NCBI RefSeq assembly: GCF_003008535.1 | Contig: NZ_CP027666.1 | Coordinates: 3,461,501 to 3,525,500, forward strand | DNA from: Ottowia oryzae | GTDB lineage: Bacteria > Pseudomonadota > Gammaproteobacteria > Burkholderiales > Burkholderiaceae_C | Reading direction: 5' to 3' | DNA: 64,000 nt | Part shown: positions 1 to 8,077 of the stretch, one piece after another | Position numbering within the stretch: position 1 is the stretch's first letter | Layout of the letters: the number at the start of each line of letters is the position of its first letter | Program-made: the position numbers and the translations under genes | The notes under the pieces: model-generated | What the model was told of the DNA's origin: nothing | Databases searched by the model: none | The model's input: only the letters and a program-made list of their open reading frames with translations

Positions 1-1725
1 ATGAACGGCCTCTACGGCCTGTCGCCCGCCACCCGCATGCCGCTGGAGATGATCGAGCGCGTCGAGGTCCTCAAGGGGCCGGGGGCGCTGACGCAGGGTG
101 TGGGCCCCAACGGCAGCGTGGGCGGCAGCATCAACGTGGTGACCAAGCGCGCCCATGACATCCCGCTGACGCGCCTGACCACGACGTACATGGGCAAGGC
201 GCAATTCGGCACGCACCTGGACGTCGGCCGCCGCTTTGGCAAAGACAACGAATGGGGCGTGCGGGCCAACGGCGTGTGGCGCAATGGCGAAGGCAACATC
301 GACGGTGGGCGCCAGCGGCTGGGTCTGGGCTCGCTCGGCGTGGACTACGCTGGCACACGCCTGCGCGCCTCTGCCGACCTGCTGTATTCCGAAGGCACCA
401 ACCAGAATTTCCGGCCGCAGGCCGCGTTTCTGGCTGGCATCACCCAAGTGCCGGAGGTGCCCAACCCACGCCAGAGCTTCTACCCTGGCGCCGCGATGTC
501 GGACAAGGCCAAGACGGCCATGACGCGGCTGGAGTACGACGTGACCGACCGCACTACCGTCTATGGCGCCATCGGCTACAGCGAAGTCAGCAGCCAGCAG
601 AACTTCCCTACCGCCGCCACGCGCATCAACACCGCTGGCGACTTCACGGTGCGCAACGGCTATTACGACGAATACAACAAGACCACCTCGGGTGACGCTG
701 GCGTGCGCACCAAATTCAGCACCGGCCCCGTGAATCACACCGCCGTGCTGGCGGCTAACTTCATGCAGCGCGAAACCGGCTACTTCTACCAGCTGACGCC
801 CACGCCGGTGCCGTCCAACATTTATCGCCCAGCCCCGCTGCCGGCCATCACTTTCGCACGCGGCACGCCGGCCAAGTCGGCCGAGTTGGAGCAATACAGC
901 GTGGCCCTGGCCGACACCATGAGCCTGTTCAACGACCGCCTGCTGGCCACGCTGGGCATGCGCGACCAGACCATTCATCAGAAAAGCGTGAATGGCTCGA
1001 TCGCCTACAAGGCCAGCAGCACCACGCCACTGGTGGGCCTGGTGTTCAAGTTCGACAAGGACACCGCCGTCTACTACAACTACACAGCGGGCCTGAGCGC
1101 GGGTGGCGTGGCCGGTGCCACCACCGCCAACGCCGGCGAAGTGTTCGCACCGCAAAAATCGAAGCAGCACGAAATCGGCATCAAGCGCGACTGGGGCACG
1201 CTGGTCACGCAGGCCACGGTCTACCAGATCGAGCGGCCCACCTCGATGACGGAAAACAACGTCTACAGCTTTGGAGGCAAGCAGCGCAACCGGGGGCTCG
1301 AGTTGACCGCTTATGGCGAGATCGTGCGCGGCCTGCGACTGATGGCCAGCGCCTCCTTCAACCAGGCCAAGCTGCTGCGCACCGCCAATGGCGCCAACCA
1401 GGGCAATAACGCCCCTGGCGTGCCCGATCGCACCTACAACCTGGGGCTGGACTGGGATGTTCCGGGCGCGCCTGGCCTCAGCCTGAATGGCCGGGTCATC
1501 AGCACCTCGTCCATGAACTACGACGCCGCCAACCTGCTGCGCATGCCCGGCTGGAGCCGCTTTGACCTGGGCGCGCGCTACGCCACCAAGGTGGCGGGAA
1601 AGAACCTGGTGATCCGTGCCAGCGTCGAAAACGTGGCCGACAAGGCCTACTGGGTCACCGCCAGCGGCTACGTGACGGTGGGCGCGCCGCGCACGCTGAT
1701 GCTGTCGGCGTCACTCGACTTCTGA
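1..1725 (+). CDS. TonB-dependent siderophore-type receptor, 5' end outside window
   Basis: Outer-membrane ligand-gated channel of the TonB-dependent receptor family, probably for a ferric siderophore. The visible 574 residues open in the middle of the plug domain: the segment with IERVEVLKGPGAL, then the GGSINVVTKR stretch, is the usual end of the plug. The rest is a long beta-barrel with alternating aromatic strands, ending in the typical terminal strand LMLSASLDF with a final Phe. Family members are usually 700-800 residues, so the signal peptide, TonB box and first part of the plug lie before position 1; the ATG at position 1 is only an internal Met. The barrel is intact to the stop. A rho-independent terminator follows about 90 bp downstream. 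The siderophore specificity cannot be read from the sequence. Confidence 0.9.
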   Translation: MNGLYGLSPATRMPLEMIERVEVLKGPGALTQGVGPNGSVGGSINVVTKRAHDIPLTRLTTTYMGKAQFGTHLDVGRRFGKDNEWGVRANGVWRNGEGNIDGGRQRLGLGSLGVDYAGTRLRASADLLYSEGTNQNFRPQAAFLAGITQVPEVPNPRQSFYPGAAMSDKAKTAMTRLEYDVTDRTTVYGAIGYSEVSSQQNFPTAATRINTAGDFTVRNGYYDEYNKTTSGDAGVRTKFSTGPVNHTAVLAANFMQRETGYFYQLTPTPVPSNIYRPAPLPAITFARGTPAKSAELEQYSVALADTMSLFNDRLLATLGMRDQTIHQKSVNGSIAYKASSTTPLVGLVFKFDKDTAVYYNYTAGLSAGGVAGATTANAGEVFAPQKSKQHEIGIKRDWGTLVTQATVYQIERPTSMTENNVYSFGGKQRNRGLELTAYGEIVRGLRLMASASFNQAKLLRTANGANQGNNAPGVPDRTYNLGLDWDVPGAPGLSLNGRVISTSSMNYDAANLLRMPGWSRFDLGARYATKVAGKNLVIRASVENVADKAYWVTASGYVTVGAPRTLMLSASLDF

Positions 1726-1811
1726 TCGTCGGTCCGGCTCTTTGGCCGGCCTCCCAAGGCCTCACGCTGGCAGCGGCCCACGCATTGGGGGGTGGACGGC
1801 CCGGCACAATG

Positions 1812-1839
1812 AAAAAAGGCCTCATCCGAGGCCTTTTTT
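1812..1839. terminator. Rho-independent terminator after the TonB receptor
   Basis: A perfect 12-bp inverted repeat, AAAAAAGGCCTC and its complement with a 4-nt loop, ends in a T run. The A-run/T-run symmetry means it could act in both directions, serving the receptor on the plus strand and the nitroreductase on the minus strand. Confidence 0.85.
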
Positions 1840-1846
1840 CATGATG

Positions 1847-1894
1847 TTTTGATGCGCCAGCGCTGGTGCATACAGCGCTGGCAGCTATCAAAAT
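1847..1894 (+). repeat. Dispersed palindromic repeat, copy 1
   Basis: About 48 bp containing CCAGCGCTGG and the AGCGCTGGCAGCTATC tail of the family found throughout this window. It lies between the convergent ends of the TonB receptor and the nitroreductase. Plus orientation here means that the CTGGCAGCTATC arm is to the right. Confidence 0.75.
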
Positions 1895-1915
1895 CAGTGC
1901 AAACCTGCCATCCGT

Positions 1916-2518
1916 TCAGCGCACGGTCTTGAAGCGCACGTCATCGGCGATGAACGTCTTCTCAGGCAGCGGCGCTTCGTTGGAGCCAAAGGGCATTTGA
2001 GCGCGCAGCTTCCACGATGCGGGCACGCCCCAGGTCTTGGCGACTTCGGCGTCGATCAGCGGCGCGTAGTGCTGCAGGCTGGCGCCAATGCCGGCTTCGG
2101 CCAGCGCCGTCCACACTGCGAATTGCGCCATACCGGCCGAGTGCTCGGAAAACACGGGGAAGTTGTCGGCGTACAGCGGGTACTTTTGCTGCAGGTCCTT
2201 GATGACGTCCTGGTCTTCATAGAACAGCACCGTGCCCGCGCCGGCGGCGAAGGCGTCCATCTTCGCGTCGGTGGCGGCGAAGGCGTCGGCCGGCACCATC
2301 GGGCGCAGGGTTTCTTTGGTGATCTCTTTCCACAGCTTCTGGCTAGGGGCGCCAAACAGAATCAGGGCGCGCGAGCTTTGCGAGTTGAACGACGAGGGCG
2401 TCAGGCGAATCGCCTCGCGGATCAGGGCGTCGACCTGCGCTTCAGGCAGGGGCAGCTTGGCGCCCAGGGCGTACTGCGTGCGACGCTTCGTGAACAGCGG
2501 GATGGCGTTTTGGGTCAT
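1916..2518 (-). CDS. Nitroreductase family protein
   Basis: FMN-dependent oxidoreductase of the nitroreductase superfamily, about 200 residues, cytoplasmic, likely reducing nitroaromatics or quinones with NAD(P)H. The N-terminal KRRTQYALG segment followed by TPSSFNSQSSRALIL is the phosphate/FMN-binding start typical of the HBN1/YdjA-like subgroup, and the C-terminal half has the AEAGIGASLQHY stretch seen in these enzymes. The frame is open to 2593, but I chose the ATG at 2516-2518 because the protein then begins MTQNAIPLF, the normal family start; the upstream 25 residues look non-conserved. No strong Shine-Dalgarno sequence is visible. The substrate is unknown. Confidence 0.88.
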   Translation of the reverse strand: MTQNAIPLFTKRRTQYALGAKLPLPEAQVDALIREAIRLTPSSFNSQSSRALILFGAPSQKLWKEITKETLRPMVPADAFAATDAKMDAFAAGAGTVLFYEDQDVIKDLQQKYPLYADNFPVFSEHSAGMAQFAVWTALAEAGIGASLQHYAPLIDAEVAKTWGVPASWKLRAQMPFGSNEAPLPEKTFIADDVRFKTVR

Positions 2519-2667
2519 GAGAAAAACGGTTGAAAGTAACGAGATAAAGGCATTCGGGCCAGCGCGCCGACTGCACGTTGCCGAACTGAACAAAGTCTAT
2601 TGCAATGCAGCAAAACGTGCCCGCGCGGCACGGGATGCGCTGGCGCAAGTAGGGGCTGCGCCGTGCC

Positions 2668-3051
2668 TCAGGCGCGCACGAAGAGCGTGACCAGCGCATC
2701 GTCGCCCAGCAGGCGGCTGCGGTGGCCGTGCAGCTTGGCGTCGAACGTGGCGCCGGGCGGCAGCGTGTCGTTGGAATAGAAGCACTCGCCCGGGCCGAAA
2801 ACGCGCGTGCTGCCATCCTGCAGGCCGATCTCCATGCGGCCTTGCAGCACGACCAGCCATTGCGGCGTGGTGGTGCAATGAAAGTCGCTGGCGAACCCGG
2901 CAGGGCTGCGGCGGAACTGGCAGCCCCCCGAGGCCTGCAGCGCCGACAGCCGCGTCAGGGGCGTGCCCTCGTCCAGCGCCACGGCGGCGTCGCGGAAGCG
3001 GGCGCGCCCATCGACGTCGGTGAACAGCTCGGGCAAGGTCAGGGCGGTCAT
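2668..3051 (-). CDS. Cupin-domain protein
   Basis: A 127-residue single-domain cupin. The beta-barrel motifs are visible as FHCTTTPQWLVVLQGRMEIGLQDG (family motif 1 region, with a His and the G-x-M-E-I turn) and FGPGECFYSNDTLPPGATF (motif 2 region). Cupins of this size bind a metal and act as small isomerases, dioxygenases or sensors; nothing here fixes which. It is read toward the nitroreductase with a 149-nt gap, so the two may be co-transcribed. Its start is 224 bp from the divergent secreted protein at 3276. Confidence 0.82.
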   Translation of the reverse strand: MTALTLPELFTDVDGRARFRDAAVALDEGTPLTRLSALQASGGCQFRRSPAGFASDFHCTTTPQWLVVLQGRMEIGLQDGSTRVFGPGECFYSNDTLPPGATFDAKLHGHRSRLLGDDALVTLFVRA

Positions 3052-3275
3052 GGTGGCGGCAGGCTCAAGGCAAAAAAGCGAGTGTAGGCCGGCTTGCGAC
3101 GCGGCGGGCCCCAGCGCCCGGCCCGGCGACGGCAGGTGGGTTGCGCGAACCGCCTCCGTGGGCTGCCTCGTCGGTTTACCAGCCGATACAAAGTGGCCCG
3201 TTCACGGCAACCCCATACGGGCCTCGGTTTCGTTGGAGCTCCTACCTCATCGTTTTTTCTTGAAGGAGCCCTTGC

Positions 3276-4154
3276 ATGAAAACCCCTCGCCTTGCCCTCG
3301 CAGCCACCCTTGCCGCCGCCACCGCCTGGCTGGCGCCGCCCGCGCACGCCGTGGGCCGCCTGATCGACGTGAACGTGATCGACCGCGACAGCGGCACGCA
3401 GTTGCCCGTGTACCGCCACAACGGCCAATGGTGGGTGGCCGGACGCCCCGGCGCCCGCTACGCGGTGCAGGTGCGCAACGCCACGGGTGAGCGCGTGATG
3501 GGCGTGATGTCCGTCGACGGCGTCAACGTCATCAGTGGCGACACCGCTTCGTGGGACCAATCCGGCTACGTGCTGTCGCGCTACCAAAACGCGCAGATCA
3601 CGGGCTGGCGCAAAAGCCGCGACGAGGTGGCGGCGTTTCATTTCACCGCGCTGCCCCATTCCTACGCGGCGCGCACCGGCCGCCCCGACAACGTGGGCGT
3701 GATTGGTGTGGCCGTGTTCCGCGAAGGCGACGTGCCGCCGCCGCGCCCGCTGCCCCGCCCGGCGCCGCGCTATGAGAGCCCGGCTGCCGGCGAACGGTCC
3801 GCTGGTGTGGCCCGCAACCAGGCCAGCCCAAGCCCAAGCGCAAGTGCCCGCGCCGAGGCCGCCCCGGCCGACGCCGAAGTCGATGCGTGGCAGTCGCAAA
3901 AGTCCGCCCCCGCCACGCCCCGCCTGGGCACCGGCCACGGCGAGCGCGAAGCCTCTTACAGCGGCACCACGCCCTTCGAGCGGCGCAGCGGCCAGCCGGA
4001 CGAGGTCATCACCCTGCGCTACGACAGCCGCGACAACCTGGTCGCCATGGGCATCATCCCGGCGTACGCACCGCCGCCGCCCGGGCGGCCCGACGCCTTT
4101 CCAGAGTCGCCCGATGCACGCTACGTGCCCGACCCACCCCGCCGCTGGCGCTGA
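3276..4154 (+). CDS. Secreted protein of unknown function upstream of an ECF sigma gene
   Basis: A 292-residue protein with a clear Sec signal peptide (about residues 1-25, ending at PAHA before VGRLID). The mature N-terminal half (about 26-150) is an ordered domain rich in Val and aromatic residues (VNVIDRDSGTQLPVY, YAVQVRNATGERVMGVMSVDG); the C-terminal half is Pro/Ala/Ser-rich and ends in a basic segment. A good Shine-Dalgarno AAGGAG lies 7 nt before the ATG. It is followed after 112 bp by the sigma factor and the membrane ankyrin protein in the same direction. I do not recognise a named domain; position suggests an envelope function tied to that regulatory pair, which is inference. Confidence 0.85.
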   Translation: MKTPRLALAATLAAATAWLAPPAHAVGRLIDVNVIDRDSGTQLPVYRHNGQWWVAGRPGARYAVQVRNATGERVMGVMSVDGVNVISGDTASWDQSGYVLSRYQNAQITGWRKSRDEVAAFHFTALPHSYAARTGRPDNVGVIGVAVFREGDVPPPRPLPRPAPRYESPAAGERSAGVARNQASPSPSASARAEAAPADAEVDAWQSQKSAPATPRLGTGHGEREASYSGTTPFERRSGQPDEVITLRYDSRDNLVAMGIIPAYAPPPPGRPDAFPESPDARYVPDPPRRWR

Positions 4155-4266
4155 GCTCCGCACGGCCCGCGTTCGCACGCGGCGCCCAGGCGCTCGCCCG
4201 GGCCCGTGGCGCGCGGCTGGGCGCGCCCAGCCCGCGCCGCCTTTCGCGCTGGCCATAATCCGCGCC

Positions 4267-4875
4267 ATGCCGCCCGACGCGCTGCCCGCCGACGTTGACC
4301 TGATGCGCGCCTACGCCGCGGGCGACGTGCGCGCGTTTGAAACGCTGTACACCCGCCACGAACGGCGGCTGTGGCGCTTTGTGCTGCGCAGCGTGGGCGA
4401 CGCCCCCACCGCTGACGAGCTGGCGCAGGACGTGTGGCTGCGCGTGGCCCAGCAGGCCGAGCGCTACGCGCCCAGCGCATCGCGTGCAGACTTGCCGCCT
4501 GCGCGTTTCACCACCTGGCTGTTCACCATCGCGCGCAACCGCGTGGTGGACCACCTGCGCGCCAGCCGGCCGATGCACAGCCTGAGCGCCAACGACGACC
4601 ACGATGAAGACGCCCCCAGCCTGGCCGACACACTGGCCGCGCCTTCCGGCTTCGGCCCCGTGCGCCGCATTGAAAACCGCCAGCAGGCCGAACAGTTGCT
4701 GGCCGCCGTGCAGGCGCTGCCCGATGACCAGCGCGAAGCCTTTTTGCTCCAGGCCGAGGGCGGCATGAGCGTGCAAGACATCGCCGCCGCCACCGGCGTG
4801 CCCTTTGAAACCGCCAAGAGCCGCCTGCGCTACGCCCGCGCGGCGCTGCGCCGCACCCTGGAGACGCTGGCATGA
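4267..4875 (+). CDS. ECF-type RNA polymerase sigma factor
   Basis: Extracytoplasmic-function sigma factor of 202 residues. Region 2 is seen at about residues 10-105: FETLYTRHERRLWRFVLR, then DELAQDVWLRV, then FTTWLFTIARNRVVDHLR, the usual 2.2-2.4 core. Region 4 is near residues 135-195, with LPDDQREAFLLQAEGGMSVQDIAAATGVPFETAKSRLRYAR, a typical sigma-4 helix-turn-helix. The frame is open from 3703, but the conserved protein begins at the ATG at 4267, after the upstream secreted gene has ended. Its stop overlaps the start of the next gene by 4 bp (ATGA), so the two are translationally coupled, as is usual for an ECF sigma and its anti-sigma factor. Confidence 0.93.
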   Translation: MPPDALPADVDLMRAYAAGDVRAFETLYTRHERRLWRFVLRSVGDAPTADELAQDVWLRVAQQAERYAPSASRADLPPARFTTWLFTIARNRVVDHLRASRPMHSLSANDDHDEDAPSLADTLAAPSGFGPVRRIENRQQAEQLLAAVQALPDDQREAFLLQAEGGMSVQDIAAATGVPFETAKSRLRYARAALRRTLETLA

Positions 4876-6620
4876 CCGCGCCGACGATGCCCCCCAAGGA
4901 CGACGACGAACTGCTGGCGCGCTACCACGAAGCCAGCGCGCTGGACGCCGCCGCACCGGGCCAAGCGCTGCGCGCCCGGGTGCTGGCGCAGGCGGCGCAG
5001 GTCGCGGCGCAGCGGGTGGCCGGCGAACCCGTTGGTGACAGCGCCGATGCGGCAGCCGCACCCGCTCAGGAATCCGTTGCGCCCGCCCGCGCGACACCCA
5101 CTGGCAACCGCCCCGCCCTTTCGACAGCCGCCGCCGCACCCTCATCTGCCCGCCCTGCGCAGGCCGCGAACAACCACCGCTGGTATTTCTCCGCCGCCGC
5201 CAGCGTGGCCGTACTGGGCTTGGCGGGCCTGCTGGCGCTGCAGTTCGACCGCAGCTCGCCCGGCGACCAGGCCATTGGGCTGGGCCAACGACAGGCTCCT
5301 CCAGCAGCGGAGGTCGCGCCCGCCGCCGTGCCCGCCCCCGCCCCAGATTCCGCTGACGCCGCTTCGGACACGCCCGCGCCGGGCGAGGCACAAGACCTGG
5401 CGCGCGCGAGCGGCCCCAGCGCGCAACAACCTGTGGCCAAAGCCGACGCACGAACTGATTCACCCGCCCAAGCGGCAGGCGCCAAAGAAAAACGCAGCAC
5501 CGACGCAGCGCGCGCCGCCCCCCAGCAAGCGCCGTTGGCACCGCCAAACGGCCAGGCACCGTCGCCCACGCCGCCTGCGGCGCCCGCCGCGCGCGCTGGC
5601 GAGCAGGCCGGGCGAGCACCATCGGCAAGCCCTGAGCCCTTGGGGCGCGCGGAATCTGCGCCGCCGCGTGCGCGCGCCCGCCCGGCCGAGGCTGCCGCAG
5701 ACGAATCCAACGCGCCAGCCCCAACCGCACCTGCAGCAGCGCAAGCGCCTCTTCCTGCGCCCGCCAGCGCCAACGCCGCCGCAACGGGCGCCCCTATCCC
5801 GAACGCCGCACCGGCGCCGTCTGCCCGCGCACCTTCAGCGTACGCGGCGCCCGCGCCCTCATCTGCCGCTGCACTGCAAGCGCCAGCGCTGGCGGGGAAA
5901 GCGCCCAACGAGGATGCGGCAGCGCCAACGCTGCGCCAGCGATCGCCCCAAGCGTTCCCCTCACCGGCCGACAGCTACGCCACTCGGCCATCAGCGCCGA
6001 TGGTTGCCGAGTCTTCTGCGGTGGCGCCACCCGCGCCACCCCCTGCGCAAGCATCGGCCAAGACCGCACCGCCGTCAGCCGGGCGCATGCGCTCCGCCGC
6101 GACGCCATCCCGCGCGCAGGACAGCGCAGGCGTGCCGCTCACCGACGCCGCGCCTTCAGCGCCGGTTGCAGCTGCGCCCCCCCCCCGCGCCCCGCTGGCG
6201 AAGCCGAACGCCGCCCCGCCGACCCATGAGCGAGCCGCGACACCGTCACCAACAGATTCGTCCGTCAGCGCCAGCGCACCCACACCCGGCACCGCGCAGC
6301 CTGGCGGTGCGCACGCCACGGCGCCCACCGCGTCCCCGGCACAAGACCTGTTGCGCGCTGCGCGCGCTGGCGACGCTGCGGCGGTGCGGGCTGCGCTGGC
6401 CGCCGGCGCCTCGCCCGACAGTGCCGATGCGCGCCAGCGCACCGCGCTGATGTGGGCGGCGCGCCGGGGCGACGCGGCGCTGGTGCGCCTGCTGGTCAAC
6501 GCGGGGGCCGACGCTGGCCGCACCGATGTCGACGGCCAGACTGCTGCCATGCTGGCGCGCGCGGCCGGGCACGGCGCGCTGGCGGATTGGATCGAGCAGC
6601 GTGCCGGGCAGCAGCGCTGA
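4872..6620 (+). CDS. Probable membrane anti-sigma factor with Pro/Ala-rich stalk and ankyrin repeats
   Basis: A 582-residue protein in three parts. Residues 1-103 are predicted cytoplasmic, beginning with an acidic helix (DDDELLARYHEASALD). One hydrophobic segment follows at about 104-125 (SVAVLGLAGLLALQF). A very long Ala/Pro-rich low-complexity stretch runs to about 490. The C-terminal 90 residues are ankyrin repeats (AARAGDAAAVRAALAAGASP, RTALMWAARRGDAALVRLLV, DGQTAAMLARAAGHGALADW). Coupling to the ECF sigma by a 4-bp overlap suggests an anti-sigma role, but there is no zinc-finger HxxxCxxC motif, so this is inference. With an N-in topology the ankyrin domain would be periplasmic. A run of ten C at 6177-6186 lies in the stalk; slippage there would remove the ankyrin part. 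A second long frame overlaps (5032-6450), but its Arg/Pro-rich product looks like a shadow. Confidence 0.8.
   Translation: MTAPTMPPKDDDELLARYHEASALDAAAPGQALRARVLAQAAQVAAQRVAGEPVGDSADAAAAPAQESVAPARATPTGNRPALSTAAAAPSSARPAQAANNHRWYFSAAASVAVLGLAGLLALQFDRSSPGDQAIGLGQRQAPPAAEVAPAAVPAPAPDSADAASDTPAPGEAQDLARASGPSAQQPVAKADARTDSPAQAAGAKEKRSTDAARAAPQQAPLAPPNGQAPSPTPPAAPAARAGEQAGRAPSASPEPLGRAESAPPRARARPAEAAADESNAPAPTAPAAAQAPLPAPASANAAATGAPIPNAAPAPSARAPSAYAAPAPSSAAALQAPALAGKAPNEDAAAPTLRQRSPQAFPSPADSYATRPSAPMVAESSAVAPPAPPPAQASAKTAPPSAGRMRSAATPSRAQDSAGVPLTDAAPSAPVAAAPPPRAPLAKPNAAPPTHERAATPSPTDSSVSASAPTPGTAQPGGAHATAPTASPAQDLLRAARAGDAAAVRAALAAGASPDSADARQRTALMWAARRGDAALVRLLVNAGADAGRTDVDGQTAAMLARAAGHGALADWIEQRAGQQR
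6177..6186 (+). repeat. Homopolymer of ten C inside a coding region
   Basis: Ten consecutive C residues, reading as consecutive prolines before RAPL near residue 437 of the ankyrin protein. Long C tracts are prone to slipped-strand mispairing and also to sequencing error. A change of one or two bases would end translation early or read the wrong frame and lose the ankyrin repeats. Confidence 0.85.
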
Positions 6621-6746
6621 AGCCGTTTCGCGCTCAGCGGATCGCCTCACCGCCCTGCGCCGCGCTGCCAGGCTGAGCCCCGCCCGCAGCGATCAGCCAT
6701 GCAAGCCTCTGGCGGCGGCGCGCTAAGATAATCCGCATTTACTATA

Positions 6747-6796
6747 TTTTTGATAGCTTCTGGCGCACGTCCCCCCTGCGCTAGCAGCCATTTTGA
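6747..6796 (-). repeat. Dispersed palindromic repeat, copy 2
   Basis: Reverse-orientation copy with the TTTTTGATAGCT arm on the left and TGCGCTAGCAGCCATTTTG on the right. It lies just before the SDR gene; its right end is about 30 bp from the start codon, so it is in the leader of that gene. Confidence 0.8.
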
Positions 6797-6827
6797 CCAC
6801 CAACCTTCTCAGCCGGAGCCCGAACCC

Positions 6828-7619
6828 ATGTCCGCACCCACCGCCGCCACCAGCCCCATTTCCTTCGGCCTGCAAGGCCGCGTGGCCATCGTCACCGGGG
6901 GCTCGCAAGGCATTGGCGAAGCCTGCGTACGCCGCTTTGCGCAGGAACGCGCGCAGGTGGTCATCGCCGACGTGGCCGACGCGCGCGGCCAGGCGCTGGC
7001 GGCCGATCTGGGTGCCCTGTACGTGCACTGCGACGTGGGCGACAAGGCGCAGGTGGACGCGCTGGTGGCCGAGGTGCTGCGCGCGCACGGCCGCATCGAC
7101 GTGCTGGTGAACAACGCGGGCATCTTCAAGGCGGCCGATTTCCTGGACGTGACCGAAGCCGATTTCGACGCCGTGCTGCGCGTCAATCTGAAGGGCGCCT
7201 TCCTGGTCGGCCAAGCCGTGGCGCGCGCCATGGCGCAGGCGGGGCGCGGCAGCATCGTCAACATGAGCTCGGTCAATGGCGTGATGGCCATCCCCACCAT
7301 CGCCAGCTACAACGTCAGCAAGGGCGGCATCAACCAGCTGACGCGCGCCATGGCGCTGGCGCTGGCCGACAAGGGCGTGCGCGTGAACGCGGTGGGCCCC
7401 GGCACCATCGCCACCGAGTTGGCCGCCGCGGCAGTGCTGACCAGCGACGAGGCCAAGAACAAGATCATGATGCGCACGCCGCTCAAACGCCTGGGCGAGC
7501 CCAGCGAAGTGGCCGACGTGGTCGCCTTTCTGGCCAGCGACGCCAGCAGCTATGTGACGGGCGAAATCATCATGATCGACGGGGGCCGCATGGCGCTGAA
7601 CTACACCGTGCCGGTGTGA
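6828..7619 (+). CDS. Short-chain dehydrogenase/reductase (SDR)
   Basis: Classical SDR of 263 residues, an NAD(P)-dependent oxidoreductase with a Rossmann fold. Visible motifs: TGGSQGIG nucleotide-binding turn (about 23-30), NNAG (about 94-97), catalytic Ser in VNMSSVNG (about 147) and YNVSK with catalytic Tyr and Lys (about 161 and 165), followed by the VNAVGPGTIAT segment and the C-terminal GEIIMIDGG. An acidic residue at the end of beta-2 (VVIADV) favours NAD over NADP. I used the ATG at 6828; the open frame reaches 6750, but that part runs into the dispersed repeat. The gene stands alone, so the substrate cannot be inferred. Confidence 0.92.
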   Translation: MSAPTAATSPISFGLQGRVAIVTGGSQGIGEACVRRFAQERAQVVIADVADARGQALAADLGALYVHCDVGDKAQVDALVAEVLRAHGRIDVLVNNAGIFKAADFLDVTEADFDAVLRVNLKGAFLVGQAVARAMAQAGRGSIVNMSSVNGVMAIPTIASYNVSKGGINQLTRAMALALADKGVRVNAVGPGTIATELAAAAVLTSDEAKNKIMMRTPLKRLGEPSEVADVVAFLASDASSYVTGEIIMIDGGRMALNYTVPV

Positions 7620-8077
7620 ACCGTCGCCGCCACGCACAGCAGCCTCCACTGCCCAAGCCCCTGCCAACCGGCCCACACTCGAATACGGCGACAGGCCATG
7701 CGTGGCGCACAGCGCGACTTTAGAGACGGCACTCAGGTGAATCCGCCCGCTCAGCCGCCAGCCGATCAGCGCCGCAAACACCGCGCCACGCCGCGCTGGG
7801 TGGCCAAGCGGTTGCCCACTTCGCCTGGCGCGTGCGGAAAAACACCACGCCTGTGCCAAGAATCTATGCGCCTGGGCATCTTCTGCAGGCCGGCGCACCG
7901 GTACCATTTCGGCCCTGAGCGCTTCTCGTTCACGCCATGGGCGCTCTCAAGGCGGTTGTTTTTCGCTTTGTTCGCGTCGGCCGGCAGGCGTTTTGCCGCT
8001 GGCGCTTCGCTTCGTTGACTTGGTTTCAAGCCGCTTATTCAAGCAGTCGGTTCTGCGCTTTCGCTCTTCGCCCCACC
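7620..8077. other. Intergenic region without recognised gene
   Basis: 458 bp between the SDR and phosphodiesterase genes. The part from about 7900 to 8075 has lower GC and T-rich patches, compatible with a promoter for the downstream gene, but I could not assign -35/-10 boxes with confidence. Short frames here look non-coding. Confidence 0.5.

Noticed and set aside
5032..6450. A 472-codon frame overlapping the ankyrin protein gene
   Set aside because: Its Arg/Pro/His-rich, domain-free product is the typical shadow of an Ala/Pro-rich GC-rich gene; the ankyrin frame has the conserved domain and the ATGA coupling.
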